Shown here piece after piece: positions 44,048-54,300 of a stretch of 64,000 nucleotides of DNA. Made by a program: the position numbers and the translations under genes. Position 1 is the first letter of the stretch. Every line of letters begins with the position of its first letter. The stretch comes from Chitinophaga sp. 180180018-3 (lineage in GTDB: Bacteria > Bacteroidota > Bacteroidia > Chitinophagales > Chitinophagaceae). Below the pieces are notes generated by a model. That model was not told where the DNA came from and did not search any database. It saw only the letters and a program-made list of their open reading frames with translations. The stretch is taken from NCBI RefSeq assembly GCF_037893185.1, contig NZ_CP140772.1, forward strand, positions 6,386,001 through 6,450,000. Direction: 5' to 3'.

Positions 44048-44420
44048 AGTTTGATTTTTAGTTTAACAAATAAATTTTCAATGAATAAAACCAATGAATA
44101 AGCACTTGCAAACAAAAGCGCTCTGCTTATTTTGCTCGCTTATAAATAGTTGTTAAAAAAATAAAAGGCAGGGGGATAATATGGAGTTAATCTTTTCTGA
44201 CTGCGTCAAACAAACTACAGCACATGACAGCCAAAATGCTGTTATTGGTGCAAATGTACTGGAAATGAATCAAATAAACATTCCATCTTCTAAAAAAATC
44301 TCAAAAAAGCCTTTCTTTATAATTCTAATTTTCTCCCAACATGAATATTTATCCTTATTCATTATAAGTATAACATTTGAACAGCGATGTTGTTGAAAGG
44401 AATAATATTAAAGTAAAAAT
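44048..44420. other. Gap between the barrel and deacetylase genes
   Basis: About 370 AT-rich nt. A 71-codon plus-strand frame (44181-44396) lacks any supporting feature. The barrel promoter should lie near 44050-44150 but no clear TAnnTTTG box is seen. Confidence 0.4.
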
Positions 44421-45236
44421 TTAGCGAATACCTGCGCCTGCCATTTGTTTTACACCAGATGCAACCATTTCATTGAGCATATCGATATGCGTACAAAATG
44501 TTCCCTGTTTCTGCAGGAAGCGCAAAAAACCTTCCAGCTTTTGCTGCATCTTCCGGCCTGATACATTGCGGATATAAGCAGGCAGGCCAAACCCTTTGAG
44601 ATCGGTCAATTCCCAGGGATGGAAATAGAAGGAGAGGTATTCGTCTTTCCGGAGCACTCTTGTGGAAAAGTGCCGGGTAATCCATAAAGGCATATTCTTG
44701 ACGCTTAGCCAGAATATAGGATATCGTATGAGAGGAGAAACGGAAGATGGAATAATCCAGGTATCTTCTTCTTTGAAGACAGTGCGTGGCAGATGCCAGT
44801 TATTGTACCGGCCCGGGAGCCAGGTAGGGTTTACGGATGCATCGTACAGATAGCCGGCTTCTTTCAGGGCGGCCAGGTTTACTTTACGCAGACGGGGCAT
44901 ACGGAAGCCATAAACGGTTTGTCCGCTGATTTCCTGGAGGGCCAAACGGGATCCTTCCAGGTCGGCATCTGAGAAGGAGCTGTGATAATAAGCATGAGAA
45001 GCTATTTCGTGCCGGGCAGCCATTTGCCTCACGAGTTCGGGGTAATGCTGCGCCCAATATGCGGTAATAAAGAATGTTGCGCGCACATCATATTTATCAA
45101 ATAAAGCCAGCGTGGCCTGCAGGCCACTCCTGGAGATTTCGAGCTTTTCCTGGAGTGATACCTGCTGGCCAAATTCTTCCGGGATATCAAATTCCTCTAC
45201 ATCAACGCTGATCAGTATCCTTTTCGGTTTCTTCAT
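44421..45236 (-). CDS. Polysaccharide deacetylase family protein
   Basis: A 271-residue carbohydrate esterase 4-like protein. The catalytic fold is seen as ISVDVEEFDIPEEFGQ (metal-binding acidic motif), VRATFFITAYWAQHYPELVRQMAARHEIASHAYYH (the HxxxH-like metal motif is H-E-I-A-S-H), GFRMPRLRKVNLAALKEAGYLYDASVNP and FYFHPWELTD. No signal peptide is visible, so it may act in the cytoplasm or at the inner face. It lies 6 nt after the glycosyltransferase gene, indicating a two-gene operon for a surface glycan or lipid-linked sugar. Confidence 0.85.
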   Translation of the reverse strand: MKKPKRILISVDVEEFDIPEEFGQQVSLQEKLEISRSGLQATLALFDKYDVRATFFITAYWAQHYPELVRQMAARHEIASHAYYHSSFSDADLEGSRLALQEISGQTVYGFRMPRLRKVNLAALKEAGYLYDASVNPTWLPGRYNNWHLPRTVFKEEDTWIIPSSVSPLIRYPIFWLSVKNMPLWITRHFSTRVLRKDEYLSFYFHPWELTDLKGFGLPAYIRNVSGRKMQQKLEGFLRFLQKQGTFCTHIDMLNEMVASGVKQMAGAGIR

Positions 45237-45242
45237 AAAAAT

Positions 45243-46025
45243 TTAAGCAGCTGATGAGCCGATGACGATCCTGCAATAATTCAGCACTTCTTTCATCAGC
45301 AATTTGAGACGGAAAGAAGAAAACTGAATACCCGGGCGGCAGACTACATCTACGGCTCCGATTTTAAGATGGGGGCGGCGACCTGCTTTATATAAGAATT
45401 CGCTATCGTACAGAAATCCGTTGACCTTGGTTTTCAACAATATATTTCTGCCATATGCATTAAATCCCTTGAGGCCGGCCTGGGCATCTTCCACCTTCAA
45501 ATCCAGTACCACTCTGTTCAGGAAACGGCTGATCCTGGTAATATTACGGCGTTTGCGGGGAAGCTTTTCGAGATAAGCGGCCCCTCTTTCGCCGGCTACC
45601 ACATCGAGCCCCTGTATCAGGCGGTCGTAGGTTTGCCTGATCACGTCCACGCCAAAAGGAAAATCCAGATCAGTATAGATCTGATAGGCATGCTGGGAAC
45701 GTTTGACCCCTTCCCTTACCGCGTAACCTTTACCCCGGTTACGGGTATAACTCACAATAATAATCCCTGGTATAGCTGCCTCCAGCCAGGAAATGTGCTG
45801 TCGGGTAAAATTCCTCTGTGATCCATCATTTACCAGGATTAGCTGCACCGGCACTTTTCCCATTAAAGTCGTAACCTCATGGTAGTGCCTAATCAGTGAT
45901 TCCACCCAGGGGCCCGAGGGGTTCCAGCAGGGCAGAATCAAATCCAGGCCGGGAGAAAGGGTGACCAATTCTCCCGATGTATGTACCACAGTTGTAGGAG
46001 GCGCTTGTAATAACTCTAACGACAT
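45243..46025 (-). CDS. Glycosyltransferase family 2 (dolichol-P-mannose synthase-like)
   Basis: A 260-residue GT-A fold transferase. LSPGLDLILPCWNPSGPWVESLIRHY gives the first strand, VQLILVNDGSQ the nucleotide-binding aspartate, VSYTRNRGKGYAVREGVKRSQHAYQIYTDLDFPFGVDVI the DxD-like motif (DLD), and GLDVVAGERGAAY the acceptor region. No C-terminal membrane anchor is evident. It precedes the deacetylase in one operon. Donor and acceptor unknown. Confidence 0.85.
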   Translation of the reverse strand: MSLELLQAPPTTVVHTSGELVTLSPGLDLILPCWNPSGPWVESLIRHYHEVTTLMGKVPVQLILVNDGSQRNFTRQHISWLEAAIPGIIIVSYTRNRGKGYAVREGVKRSQHAYQIYTDLDFPFGVDVIRQTYDRLIQGLDVVAGERGAAYLEKLPRKRRNITRISRFLNRVVLDLKVEDAQAGLKGFNAYGRNILLKTKVNGFLYDSEFLYKAGRRPHLKIGAVDVVCRPGIQFSSFRLKLLMKEVLNYCRIVIGSSAA

Positions 46026-46125
46026 AATTTCTAACGTGCTATCAGTAATAAATACAGGATGAGACGGTTTGTGTATATTAAGATGACGCCGGAAAATGAG
46101 GTTCCCCTCTATTCAGAGATGTAGA

Positions 46126-46154
46126 AAAATAAAAAGGCCCTGAAACTCAGGACC
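46126..46154 (-). terminator. Second terminator downstream of fusA
   Basis: On the minus strand GGTCCTGA pairs with TCAGGGCC (loop GTT) followed by TTTTTATTTTT. It lies 110-160 nt after the first fusA terminator. A small RNA between the two hairpins cannot be excluded. Confidence 0.65.
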
Positions 46155-46259
46155 TGGCAGTTAGCAAAAAGTAAATTTCAGTTGTAGATCATATAACCGA
46201 AAATATCAAATATTCTTGTTATTGCAATAGCATGTTCATGTCAGTCATGTCATAAAAGC

Positions 46260-46295
46260 AGAAAGGTTGTTCCCTTTGCAGAGAACAACCTTTCT
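46260..46295 (-). terminator. Terminator of fusA
   Basis: AGAAAGGTTGTTC pairs with GAACAACCTTTCT over a 10-nt loop, 18 nt after the fusA stop. Confidence 0.75.
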
Positions 46296-46312
46296 ATATG
46301 AAAGAGCTACGA

Positions 46313-48457
46313 TTAAGCGTTTACTTTACCTTTCACTTTAGCAATCACTTCTTCAGCTACGTTGTTAGGCGCAGGAGAGTAGTGAGAGAACTCCATGATA
46401 GAGGTAGCACGGCCGGAAGACAGGGAGCGCAGCTGAGTTACGTAACCGAACATTTCGCTCAGCGGAACTTTAGCTTTGATTACCTGTACACCATTCTTGG
46501 AATCCATACCTTCCAGCATACCTCGACGACGGTTGAGGTCACCTGTAACATCACCCATGTACTGGTCAGGAGTTTGTACTTCCACTTTCATGATAGGCTC
46601 CAGCAGCACTGGTTTAGCTTTGCGGGCAGCTTCACGGAAGGCTTGTCTGGCGCAGAGCTCGAAGGACATAGCGTCAGAGTCAACCGCGTGGAAGGAACCA
46701 TCAAACAAACGTACTTTCAGGTTTACCAGCGGGAAGTTAGCCAGTACACCCTGGCCCATGGATTGTTCGAACCCTTTCTGAACAGCAGGGATGAACTCTT
46801 TCGGGATAGCACCACCAAAGATATCATTTACGAACTGGAAGGCTTTTCCGTCGTTTTCTTTCAGCCATTCTGCATCAGCAGGAGCGATTTCGATCTGGAT
46901 ATCAGCGAATTTACCGCGACCACCGGTTTGTTTCTTAAATACTTCACGGTGTTCAATCTTGGCAGTCAGGGCTTCTTTGTAAGCTACCTGAGGAGCACCC
47001 TGGTTAACTTCTACCTTGAATTCGCGACGCATACGGTCAACGATGATTTCCAGGTGAAGCTCCCCCATACCGCTCAGTACGGTTTGGCCGGTTTCTTCGT
47101 CAGTTTTAGCTTTCAGGGTAGGATCTTCCTCTACCAGCTTAGCGAGTGCCATACCCATTTTATCAACGTCTGCCTGAGTTTTAGGCTCGATAGCAATGCT
47201 GATAACCGGTTCAGGGAAGGTCATAGACTCCAGTACGATCGGGTGATTTTCGTCGCACAGTGTATCACCTGTTTTGATATCTTTAAAACCAACAGCAGCG
47301 CCGATATCACCAGCTTCGATGAAATCGATCGGGTTCTGCTTGTTAGCGTGCATCTGCATGATACGGCTGATACGTTCGTTTTTACCTGTACGGGTATTCA
47401 GTACATAAGAACCAGCATCCAGGTGGCCGGAATAAACCCGGAAGAATGCCAGACGACCTACGAACGGATCGGTAGCGATTTTAAATGCCAGTGCAGCGAG
47501 CGGTTCCTTAGCATCTGGTTTACGCTCAATTTCTTCACCATTATCCGGATTAGTACCTTTTACAGCTTCTACATCCTGTGGAGAAGGCAGGTAGCGGCAA
47601 ACCGCATCCAGCATTTTCTGCACACCTTTGTTTTTGAAGGAAGAACCGCACATCATTGGGATGATAGCGATATCGATAGTAGCTTTACGGATAGCTTCGT
47701 GGATTTCGGCTTCGGAGATTGAGTTAGGATCTTCGAAGAATTTCTCCATCAGTTTATCATCGTATTCAGCAACGGCTTCTACCAGGTTAGCTCTCCATTG
47801 TTCTGCTTCTTCTTTCATGTCAGCAGGGATTTCAATTTCCTGGTAAGTAGCACCTTTACCTTCTTCGTCCCAGATGATACCTTTCATGGTGATCAGGTCA
47901 ACCACGCCTTTGAAGGTATCTTCCGCGCCGATTGGCAGGGTCAGGGGAACGGGGTTAGCACCCAGCATCTCTTTTACCTGCTTAACAACATTCAGGAAGT
48001 CGGCACCGGAACGGTCCATTTTATTAACAAAACCGATACGTGGAACACGGTAACGGTTAGCCTGGCGCCAAACAGTTTCTGACTGAGGTTCAACACCGGA
48101 AACGGCGCAGAACAGAGCTACCAGACCGTCCAGAACACGCAGTGAACGCTCTACCTCAACGGTAAAGTCCACGTGGCCCGGAGTATCGATGATATTGAAT
48201 TTATATTGCTTGGTATCAGGTAAGGCTTTTCCCTGTGCGGTTGGAAAATTCCAGAAACAGGTAGTTGCCGCAGATGTGATGGTAATACCTCTCTCCTGCT
48301 CCTGTGCCATCCAGTCCATTGTAGCAGCACCCTCGTGCACTTCTCCAATTTTGTGGGATTTACCTGTGTAATACAGGATACGTTCTGTGGTAGTGGTTTT
48401 ACCCGCATCAATGTGCGCCGCAATACCAAAGTTCCTTTGAAATTTTAAGTCTGCCAT
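46313..48457 (-). CDS. fusA: Translation elongation factor G
   Basis: The 714-residue GTPase that drives ribosome translocation. G1 is [19 protein letters not shown] (about 16-34), switch II is [21 protein letters not shown], and the NKMD motif follows in [14 protein letters not shown]. Domain IV carries the family's GQFGD-like region here as [14 protein letters not shown]. In most Bacteroidota fusA lies between rpsG and rpsJ; here it is separated from both. It has its own promoter with the same start region as rpsJ. Confidence 0.97.
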   Translation of the reverse strand: MADLKFQRNFGIAAHIDAGKTTTTERILYYTGKSHKIGEVHEGAATMDWMAQEQERGITITSAATTCFWNFPTAQGKALPDTKQYKFNIIDTPGHVDFTVEVERSLRVLDGLVALFCAVSGVEPQSETVWRQANRYRVPRIGFVNKMDRSGADFLNVVKQVKEMLGANPVPLTLPIGAEDTFKGVVDLITMKGIIWDEEGKGATYQEIEIPADMKEEAEQWRANLVEAVAEYDDKLMEKFFEDPNSISEAEIHEAIRKATIDIAIIPMMCGSSFKNKGVQKMLDAVCRYLPSPQDVEAVKGTNPDNGEEIERKPDAKEPLAALAFKIATDPFVGRLAFFRVYSGHLDAGSYVLNTRTGKNERISRIMQMHANKQNPIDFIEAGDIGAAVGFKDIKTGDTLCDENHPIVLESMTFPEPVISIAIEPKTQADVDKMGMALAKLVEEDPTLKAKTDEETGQTVLSGMGELHLEIIVDRMRREFKVEVNQGAPQVAYKEALTAKIEHREVFKKQTGGRGKFADIQIEIAPADAEWLKENDGKAFQFVNDIFGGAIPKEFIPAVQKGFEQSMGQGVLANFPLVNLKVRLFDGSFHAVDSDAMSFELCARQAFREAARKAKPVLLEPIMKVEVQTPDQYMGDVTGDLNRRRGMLEGMDSKNGVQVIKAKVPLSEMFGYVTQLRSLSSGRATSIMEFSHYSPAPNNVAEEVIAKVKGKVNA

Positions 48458-48480
48458 AATATTAAAATGACTAAATAATG

Positions 48481-48500
48481 CAATTTGGGGGGCAAAGGTA
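48481..48500 (-). promoter_or_regulatory. fusA promoter (-7 and start region)
   Basis: TACCTTTGCCCCCCAAATTG on the minus strand is nearly identical to the S10 promoter (one-base difference in the C-tract). The -33 TTG is not found at 19-20 nt, so the box is partial. Confidence 0.6.
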
Positions 48501-48916
48501 ATTTATTTTTAACAATAAATAAAACGACCTGTTTTTCCAAATTGTTATTTCTTCTCAACGGTCATTCGGGGTATTTATATTAAAAATAATTACAATTTCG
48601 ATATTTCTAAAATACCACTTTTGGGGTAGTATCAACCATTTTTTCAGGAAATCCCACCAAAAGTTAAATCGGCATTTGACCATTGCCATAATTCTTTCAT
48701 TTTTGTTTTGTGTTGTTGTTTTGGATACACTGAAATCACACAAGAGTCGAAAAACCGGAAAAGGTTCTGTTATTATTCCCCAATAAGCAAACAAACTATG
48801 GAGCAAATTATACTTACAACGTAATCATAACAGAAACATGATTGGTGAAATGCTGTGGCAAACAGTGTAGCCCCTATAAAGAGCGGCCCCAACGCGAGTA
48901 ATTATTCTTATTCCAT
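48501..48916. other. Gap between fusA and the surface cluster
   Basis: About 415 nt without a credible gene. It must hold the plus-strand promoter of the surface cluster, but I do not find a clear TAnnTTTG box. Confidence 0.45.
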
Positions 48917-49150
48917 ATGATCACATTAGTTAGCAGATGCGGTATTGCATGGCTGTTACTGTGTTGTTATTGCTTTACCTCAAAGGCGCAGGTTATACCT
49001 GACATGGTTCAGTATATCATAAGCGCGGCAACTGTAATACCCATTACAGGCGGCAAGACATTTATTTCCCAGGATCTCCGGCAGCCGGAGGCACTTCAGC
49101 AAGCACCTGAAAGGGATGCCTGCTGCTTTATTTTGGTATCAATGCTTTAA
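48917..49150 (+). CDS. Small secreted protein, possibly a truncated relative of the next gene
   Basis: A 77-codon ORF with a plausible signal peptide (LVSRCGIAWLLLCCYCFTSKAQ). The mature part (QYIISAATVIPITGGKTFISQDLRQPEALQ) resembles the region SYTIGEPVIMSIANGQLLLTQGFQQPEE of the next gene in layout: AQ after the signal, a glycine-rich turn and a final QxxxQPE. It lacks the sorting domain, and its end (ERDACCFILVSML) overlaps the leader of the next gene. It may be a small gene or a decayed copy. Confidence 0.5.
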   Translation: MITLVSRCGIAWLLLCCYCFTSKAQVIPDMVQYIISAATVIPITGGKTFISQDLRQPEALQQAPERDACCFILVSML

Positions 49151-49160
49151 TAAATACAAT

Positions 49161-49670
49161 ATGAAAAATCGTTTATCCAGGCGCCTTTTATTAGTGCTGT
49201 TGCTGACAGGCAGTATGCAGGCGTTGAAAGCCCAGCTGGTTCTGAACCGGCAGGTAGTAGCCGCTGGTGGTGGCAGTGGTACTGTTCTATCGCAAATACA
49301 GATGTCTTATACCATCGGAGAACCGGTTATAATGTCGATCGCTAATGGTCAGTTATTACTGACCCAGGGCTTTCAGCAACCGGAAGAATTCCCCAAACTT
49401 CCACCGGGGGTGAGTCCTGTTAAGAGTTATATCCTGTATCCCAACCCCGCTGTTACCACTACAAAGATCGTTTTCGACCTGCTGACCAACGTTAGTGTAA
49501 CGCTGGAAGTAGTTAATACAGCCGGACAAACCATTTATCACCAGTTTCTTCAGCTTAGTGCAGGAAAGAGCACAACGATATTACCAGTAGATCATTTTGC
49601 ATCTGGTATTTACACGGTGGTGCTTAACATCAACGGCAATGTTTATTTCGAAAAGCTGATTGTACAATAG
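49161..49670 (+). CDS. Secreted protein with T9SS type A sorting domain
   Basis: A 169-residue protein with a signal peptide (RLSRRLLLVLLLTGSMQALKAQ). A central segment reads VVAAGGGSGTVLSQIQMSYTIGEPVIMSIANGQLLLTQGFQQPE, a repeat often seen in Bacteroidota cargo. The C-terminal ~75 residues (YILYPNPAVTTTKIVFDL, VVNTAGQTIYHQ, FASGIYTVVLNINGNVYFEKLIVQ) are a type A sorting domain, which directs export by T9SS and cleavage or anchoring at the cell surface. The ATG at 49161 is chosen over an upstream extension without a signal. It is followed by a PorV-like gene. Confidence 0.85.
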   Translation: MKNRLSRRLLLVLLLTGSMQALKAQLVLNRQVVAAGGGSGTVLSQIQMSYTIGEPVIMSIANGQLLLTQGFQQPEEFPKLPPGVSPVKSYILYPNPAVTTTKIVFDLLTNVSVTLEVVNTAGQTIYHQFLQLSAGKSTTILPVDHFASGIYTVVLNINGNVYFEKLIVQ

Positions 49671-49695
49671 TAAAGTCAACCCCAAAGCTCCCATT

Positions 49696-50871
49696 ATGAA
49701 AAACAATTTTACCATTGCAATAATCACAGGCCTGCTAGCAGTCACCTGCTCCGCTTATGCACAGAAGGTTACCCAAAGAGCCCCCAATATCGGAGCCAGT
49801 TTTTTACTGGTCAACCCTGATGCCAGGAGCAGTGGTACGGGCGACGCCACTACCGGGTTACAACCCGACGCCAATTCTATCTTTTCCAATGCGGCCAAAC
49901 TGGTTTTCGCCGGCGACTGGGGAGTTAGTGCCTGTTACTCCCCCTGGATGTGGGAATTGAATAATAATAAGTCGAACATGGCTTATGTATCCGGTTATAA
50001 AAACTGGAACAGCAACGAAGGTGTCGGCTTTTCCATGAAATACTTCAATTACGGGCAGGTCACTTTCCGGGATGAAAACGGTACAGTGATGCAGAACTAC
50101 ACACCAAAAGAGTTTGCCATAGATGGCGCCTATTCCCGCAAACTGGGGCAGCATATGTCGCTGGCACTAACTGTTCGCTACATACGCAGTCAACTTGGAC
50201 AGGGCTCCTTTAATGGGTTGCAGCAAAAACCTGCATCTGCGGTTGCCGGAGATCTGAGCTATTATTATCAGAACAGCGCAGATAAGCTCGATTTTGGTAA
50301 CCGTTATTGTTTCGGTATCAGCCTGACTAACATCGGATCAAAGCTGCAGTATACAGATGATAACGCCCGTAAGAGTTTTCTGCCAATGAGCCTGCGTATC
50401 GGGGGCGGCTATACGTTTGTGCATACACAGGATCATGAGTTCACGCTTTCCGTTGACATCAATAAACTGCTAGTTCCGACTCCGCCCATATATGCACTTG
50501 ATTCAAATGGTATAGCCACCAACCAGATATTGAAAGGCAAAGATCCCAATCGTGGTGTTGTAGATGCCATTTTTTCATCGTTTGGAGATGCTCCGGGAGG
50601 GTTTCAGGAAGAACTGAGGGAGTTTACCATTGGATCGGGAATAGAGTATTCTTATCGGCAGGCCTTTTTTGTACGAACAGGATATTTCTATGAACATCCC
50701 ACCAAAGGCTACCGGCAGCATTTTTCCGCAGGCCTGGGAGTGAGGGTATCCAACCTGGGACTGGACATTGCTTACCTGATACCGACAGGCGAGAGCCTTG
50801 TAGCGAAGAGGACACTCAAATTTTCGCTGGTATATAATATTGGCGGAAGCAATGATACAAAAGCGCCTTAA
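49696..50871 (+). CDS. PorV/PorQ-like outer-membrane barrel of the T9SS
   Basis: A 391-residue protein with a signal peptide (KNNFTIAIITGLLAVTCSAYAQ). The sequence PNIGASFLLVNPDARSSGTGDATTGLQPDANSIFSNAAKLVFAGDWGVSACYSPW is the PorV/PorQ-family opening (NPDARSxGxGxA). A FadL-like beta barrel follows. PorV shuttles cargo between the T9SS translocon and the sortase PorU. The ATG at 49696 is preferred over an upstream TTG overlapping the previous gene. Being next to a T9SS cargo gene it may serve this cluster, or be a general component. Confidence 0.85.
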   Translation: MKNNFTIAIITGLLAVTCSAYAQKVTQRAPNIGASFLLVNPDARSSGTGDATTGLQPDANSIFSNAAKLVFAGDWGVSACYSPWMWELNNNKSNMAYVSGYKNWNSNEGVGFSMKYFNYGQVTFRDENGTVMQNYTPKEFAIDGAYSRKLGQHMSLALTVRYIRSQLGQGSFNGLQQKPASAVAGDLSYYYQNSADKLDFGNRYCFGISLTNIGSKLQYTDDNARKSFLPMSLRIGGGYTFVHTQDHEFTLSVDINKLLVPTPPIYALDSNGIATNQILKGKDPNRGVVDAIFSSFGDAPGGFQEELREFTIGSGIEYSYRQAFFVRTGYFYEHPTKGYRQHFSAGLGVRVSNLGLDIAYLIPTGESLVAKRTLKFSLVYNIGGSNDTKAP

Positions 50872-50921
50872 CCGCTGGTATCTGATAATTACATTCTTTC
50901 AATCAATAAACAACACCCCAT

Positions 50922-51350
50922 ATGAAACCACTGATTATTTTATTGCTATTTATTGCGGCAGTACAGTTTCCCGGCCTGGTAAGTGCGCAGGATCAAAAAG
51001 TACCGATCAAAACATCGGATGGAGCGATAGCAAGACCGAAACAGGAAACCTTACCGATCAAACCTTCTTCAGGAGAATCTGCAGCGCCGGTACCACATAC
51101 CTTTGCCGCCAGCCAGGCACTCCAGGGAGGTAAACCGGTATCCATGCTCCAGCCGGATAAGAGCCAGGCTGTGATAAATCCGGCTGCTACGGGGAAAATA
51201 CCAGGTACTACTTCCACCCTTTCTATCCAGCAGTTATTCAAGCCGGTTGTCAATGATATCCGGCCACCGATAATAGAACAACAAGGTCCGCCCACCGCTC
51301 CGGCCAATTCCAGCAGACCATTCTTCACCCCAAAACCTGCTAAACAATAA
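50922..51350 (+). CDS. Secreted Pro/Ser-rich protein of unknown function
   Basis: A 142-residue protein with a signal peptide (KPLIILLLFIAAVQFPGLVSAQ). The rest is low-complexity and probably disordered: repeats of VPIKTSDG/LPIKPSSG and PPIIEQQGPPTAPANSS, ending RPFFTPKPAKQ. No domain is recognised. It lies 50 nt after the PorV-like gene and 11 nt before the collagen-like gene, so it is almost certainly in the same operon. Confidence 0.65.
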   Translation: MKPLIILLLFIAAVQFPGLVSAQDQKVPIKTSDGAIARPKQETLPIKPSSGESAAPVPHTFAASQALQGGKPVSMLQPDKSQAVINPAATGKIPGTTSTLSIQQLFKPVVNDIRPPIIEQQGPPTAPANSSRPFFTPKPAKQ

Positions 51351-51361
51351 AACAACCCCGT

Positions 51362-54300
51362 ATGAAAAGGAAACTTTTACTTTATGCCCTGTTCCTGTTA
51401 GCGCTGTTACAACAGCGAGCCCAGGCCCAGAGTAGCCTGAGCGGTATCAATTACCAGGCGGTAGCACGGAATACAAATGGTACGATCCTTTCCAACCAGT
51501 CGTTGCAGGTAAGATTTACGGTCCTGAGCGGATCGCCTGCCGGCAATGTGCAATACCAGGAAACACAGGATGTCACTACCAACCAGCTGGGGCTGTTCAC
51601 CTTACAGATCGGTAAGGGTTCGCCGGTGAGTGGCACTTTTGCGGCGATACCGTGGGCGCAAGCCAATCAATATCTGCGGGTAGAAGTATCTACCGGCGGC
51701 AGTAATTTTTCGGAGTTAGGTACCTCACAACTGATGAGTGTACCATTCGCCATGTTTGCTGCTAACAGTGGAACTCCAGGACCGGCGGGGCCTAAGGGAG
51801 ACCAGGGACCGGTGGGGCCTGTAGGGGCAACCGGACCGGCAGGACCGAAAGGGGATCCTGGAATGACCGGGCCTGTAGGACCGGTAGGACCGATGGGGGT
51901 TACAGGGCCACAGGGAGTGGCAGGCCCAATCGGCCCCATTGGACCGACAGGTGCAACAGGAGCTACAGGACCGATAGGCGCCACAGGGCCGCAGGGAGCA
52001 GTAGGTCCAATTGGACCCATCGGACCAACCGGAGCAACAGGAGCCATGGGCGCTGTTGGACCAATGGGACCTACGGGGCCGATGGGTTTACCGGGGGCAG
52101 TTGGAGCAACCGGACCAGTAGGACCGGCAGGGCCTATCGGGGCAACCGGACCGATAGGACCACAGGGAGCCATAGGGATGACAGGACCGGCGGGACCGCA
52201 GGGGCCACAGGGACCGGCAGGACCAGCAGGGAGTATCTCTGCCAGTCCGGCCGGAGGAGACCTGAGCGGCAACTATCCCAATCCGACTGTTGCGAAACTT
52301 CAGGGGAATCCGGTTGCCACGACGGCGCCGACAGCAGGACAAATATTATCATTTGACGGTACCAACTGGGTTCCGGCTCCTAATACCGGAGGGATTACCA
52401 TCCCTTATGCAGGTACCTTTAATCTTCCCGGAACGCTGTTCTCATTGACCAACAATGGAGATGGGACACAGCTGGAAGGCATTGCCAATTCTACTTCAGC
52501 CAGTATTGCTTCTATCCGGGGAACAATAGCCTCAACTACACCAGGCGGTTTTGCAACGGCAGTAAGAGGTATTAACAATGGTACAGGAGGGCTTGGAATT
52601 GGTGTATGGGGGTCACAGAACGGCTCCGGGTGGGGGGTATATGGCACTGCAGTGACAGGGCTCGGCGTGTATGGTAATTCAACCGGAGCGGGGACGGGTG
52701 TGTATGCTAACTCCATTGGAGGAACCGGTCTATATGCAACCAGCACTACAGGAATGCCGGCAAATTTTGCCATTTCTAATAATTCCAATACCAATAATGT
52801 ACTCACCATTACTACGAGCGGAGGTGGTGCAGGCATACAGCTTAGCGCCAGCGGTGGCGGTAATGGAATAAATGCCACCAGCACCGGTGGCAGCGGAGTG
52901 AATGCCACCTCCAACATCCTGTCGGGTGCAGGAGTACTTGGGCATCATACGCTCGGAGGTGAAGCCGTGACCGGGCTTACGACCAGTACCAGCGGGAACC
53001 CTACCGGCGCAGTGGTAGGCCGCAACGACGGTCCAGGCTACGGTGTACAGGGTTTTGTGGCGACAGATGCCTCTGGTAATGGCGTAGGTGTATTAGGCCG
53101 TGTTGGAGTGGGTGGCAGTACCGGGATGGCGGGTAAGTTTGAGAATCTGAATACTACCAATAATGTTAGTACGGTAGTAGTTACTACTGCCGGAGGAGGA
53201 AATGGCGTAGACGCAACTGGCAATGGCGGGTTTGCTGTGCACGGCACCGCTAACAATATTTCCGGTGGGGGCGTTGTAGGAGACAATACAGCAGGTGGAG
53301 AAGCTGTAACCGGGCGCGGTAACAGCGCTAGTGGCATCGGCGCGGTTGTAGGTCGTAACGATGGCGGCGGTTATGGTGTGTACGGGTTTATTGCCTCCAA
53401 TACAAGCGGTACTTCGGCAGCCGTAGCCGGCCGGGTTGGTATCAGCGGATCCAAGGGAAGGGCAGGATTTTTTGAGAATACGAACAACACCAACACCAAT
53501 AACACGGTGGAAGTAGTAAATGTTGGCCCCGGAGTTATTGCAGACCACAGCCAGGGTAATGCCGGTAATTTCTTTATGAATAACACCAGTGGTGTTGGTG
53601 CGGGGGTACGTGGCGAAGTAAACAGTATATTCGGCAATAATGGAACAGCCGGTGTATATGGTGTTGCATCCGGTACAGGCGGATATGGTGGTTATTTTGA
53701 GCACACCAGTACTACCGGATTTGGCCGGGCCCTGTACGTGACAAGCCAGGGGCAGGGTACGGCAACAGAACTGAATCATAACGGCCCCAGCGGCAATGCT
53801 GTGAGTATTCAATCCTTTAATAGTACCAACACAGATAATGCTTTACAGGTACTCTGTTCCGGACCTGGTGTAATAGCCAATCACTCGTTGGGGAATGCTG
53901 GTAATTTCTTTATGAACAACACTACCGGTGTTGGCGCCGGTGTACGAGGTGAAGTGAACAGTATTTTTGGCAACAATGGAACAGCCGGGGTGTATGGAGT
54001 GGCGTCCGGCACGGGTGGATATGGCGGGTATTTTGAGCATAGTAATACAACCGGCTTCGGGATTGCATTGCAGGTTATCAACAATGGTCAGGGATCCGCA
54101 TTTGTAGTGAATCATACCGGATCAAGCGGTGATCTGGCGATATATCAGACAGGAGGCTTTAATGTAGCGCGCATTGACCGCACTGGCAGAGGCTTTTTCA
54201 ATGGTGGCACCCAAACCGGCGGAGCTGACGTAGCCGAAGCATTTGATGTGACCGGGGAAAGAGCAGCCTATGAACCCGGGGATGTGATGGTTATTGCGAC

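Noticed and set aside
44181..44396. 71-codon plus-strand frame between the barrel and deacetylase genes
   Set aside because: AT-rich gap, no promoter and no recognisable features.
46298..47722. 474-codon plus-strand frame opposite fusA
   Set aside because: It lies wholly antisense to a conserved EF-G gene, has a Phe/His/Ser-rich composition without domains, and reflects the codon bias of fusA.
51667..52272. 201-codon minus-strand frame rich in Pro-Ala-Gly opposite the collagen repeats
   Set aside because: Complement of the Gly-X-Y codons (GGN CCN) automatically gives a Pro/Gly-rich frame.
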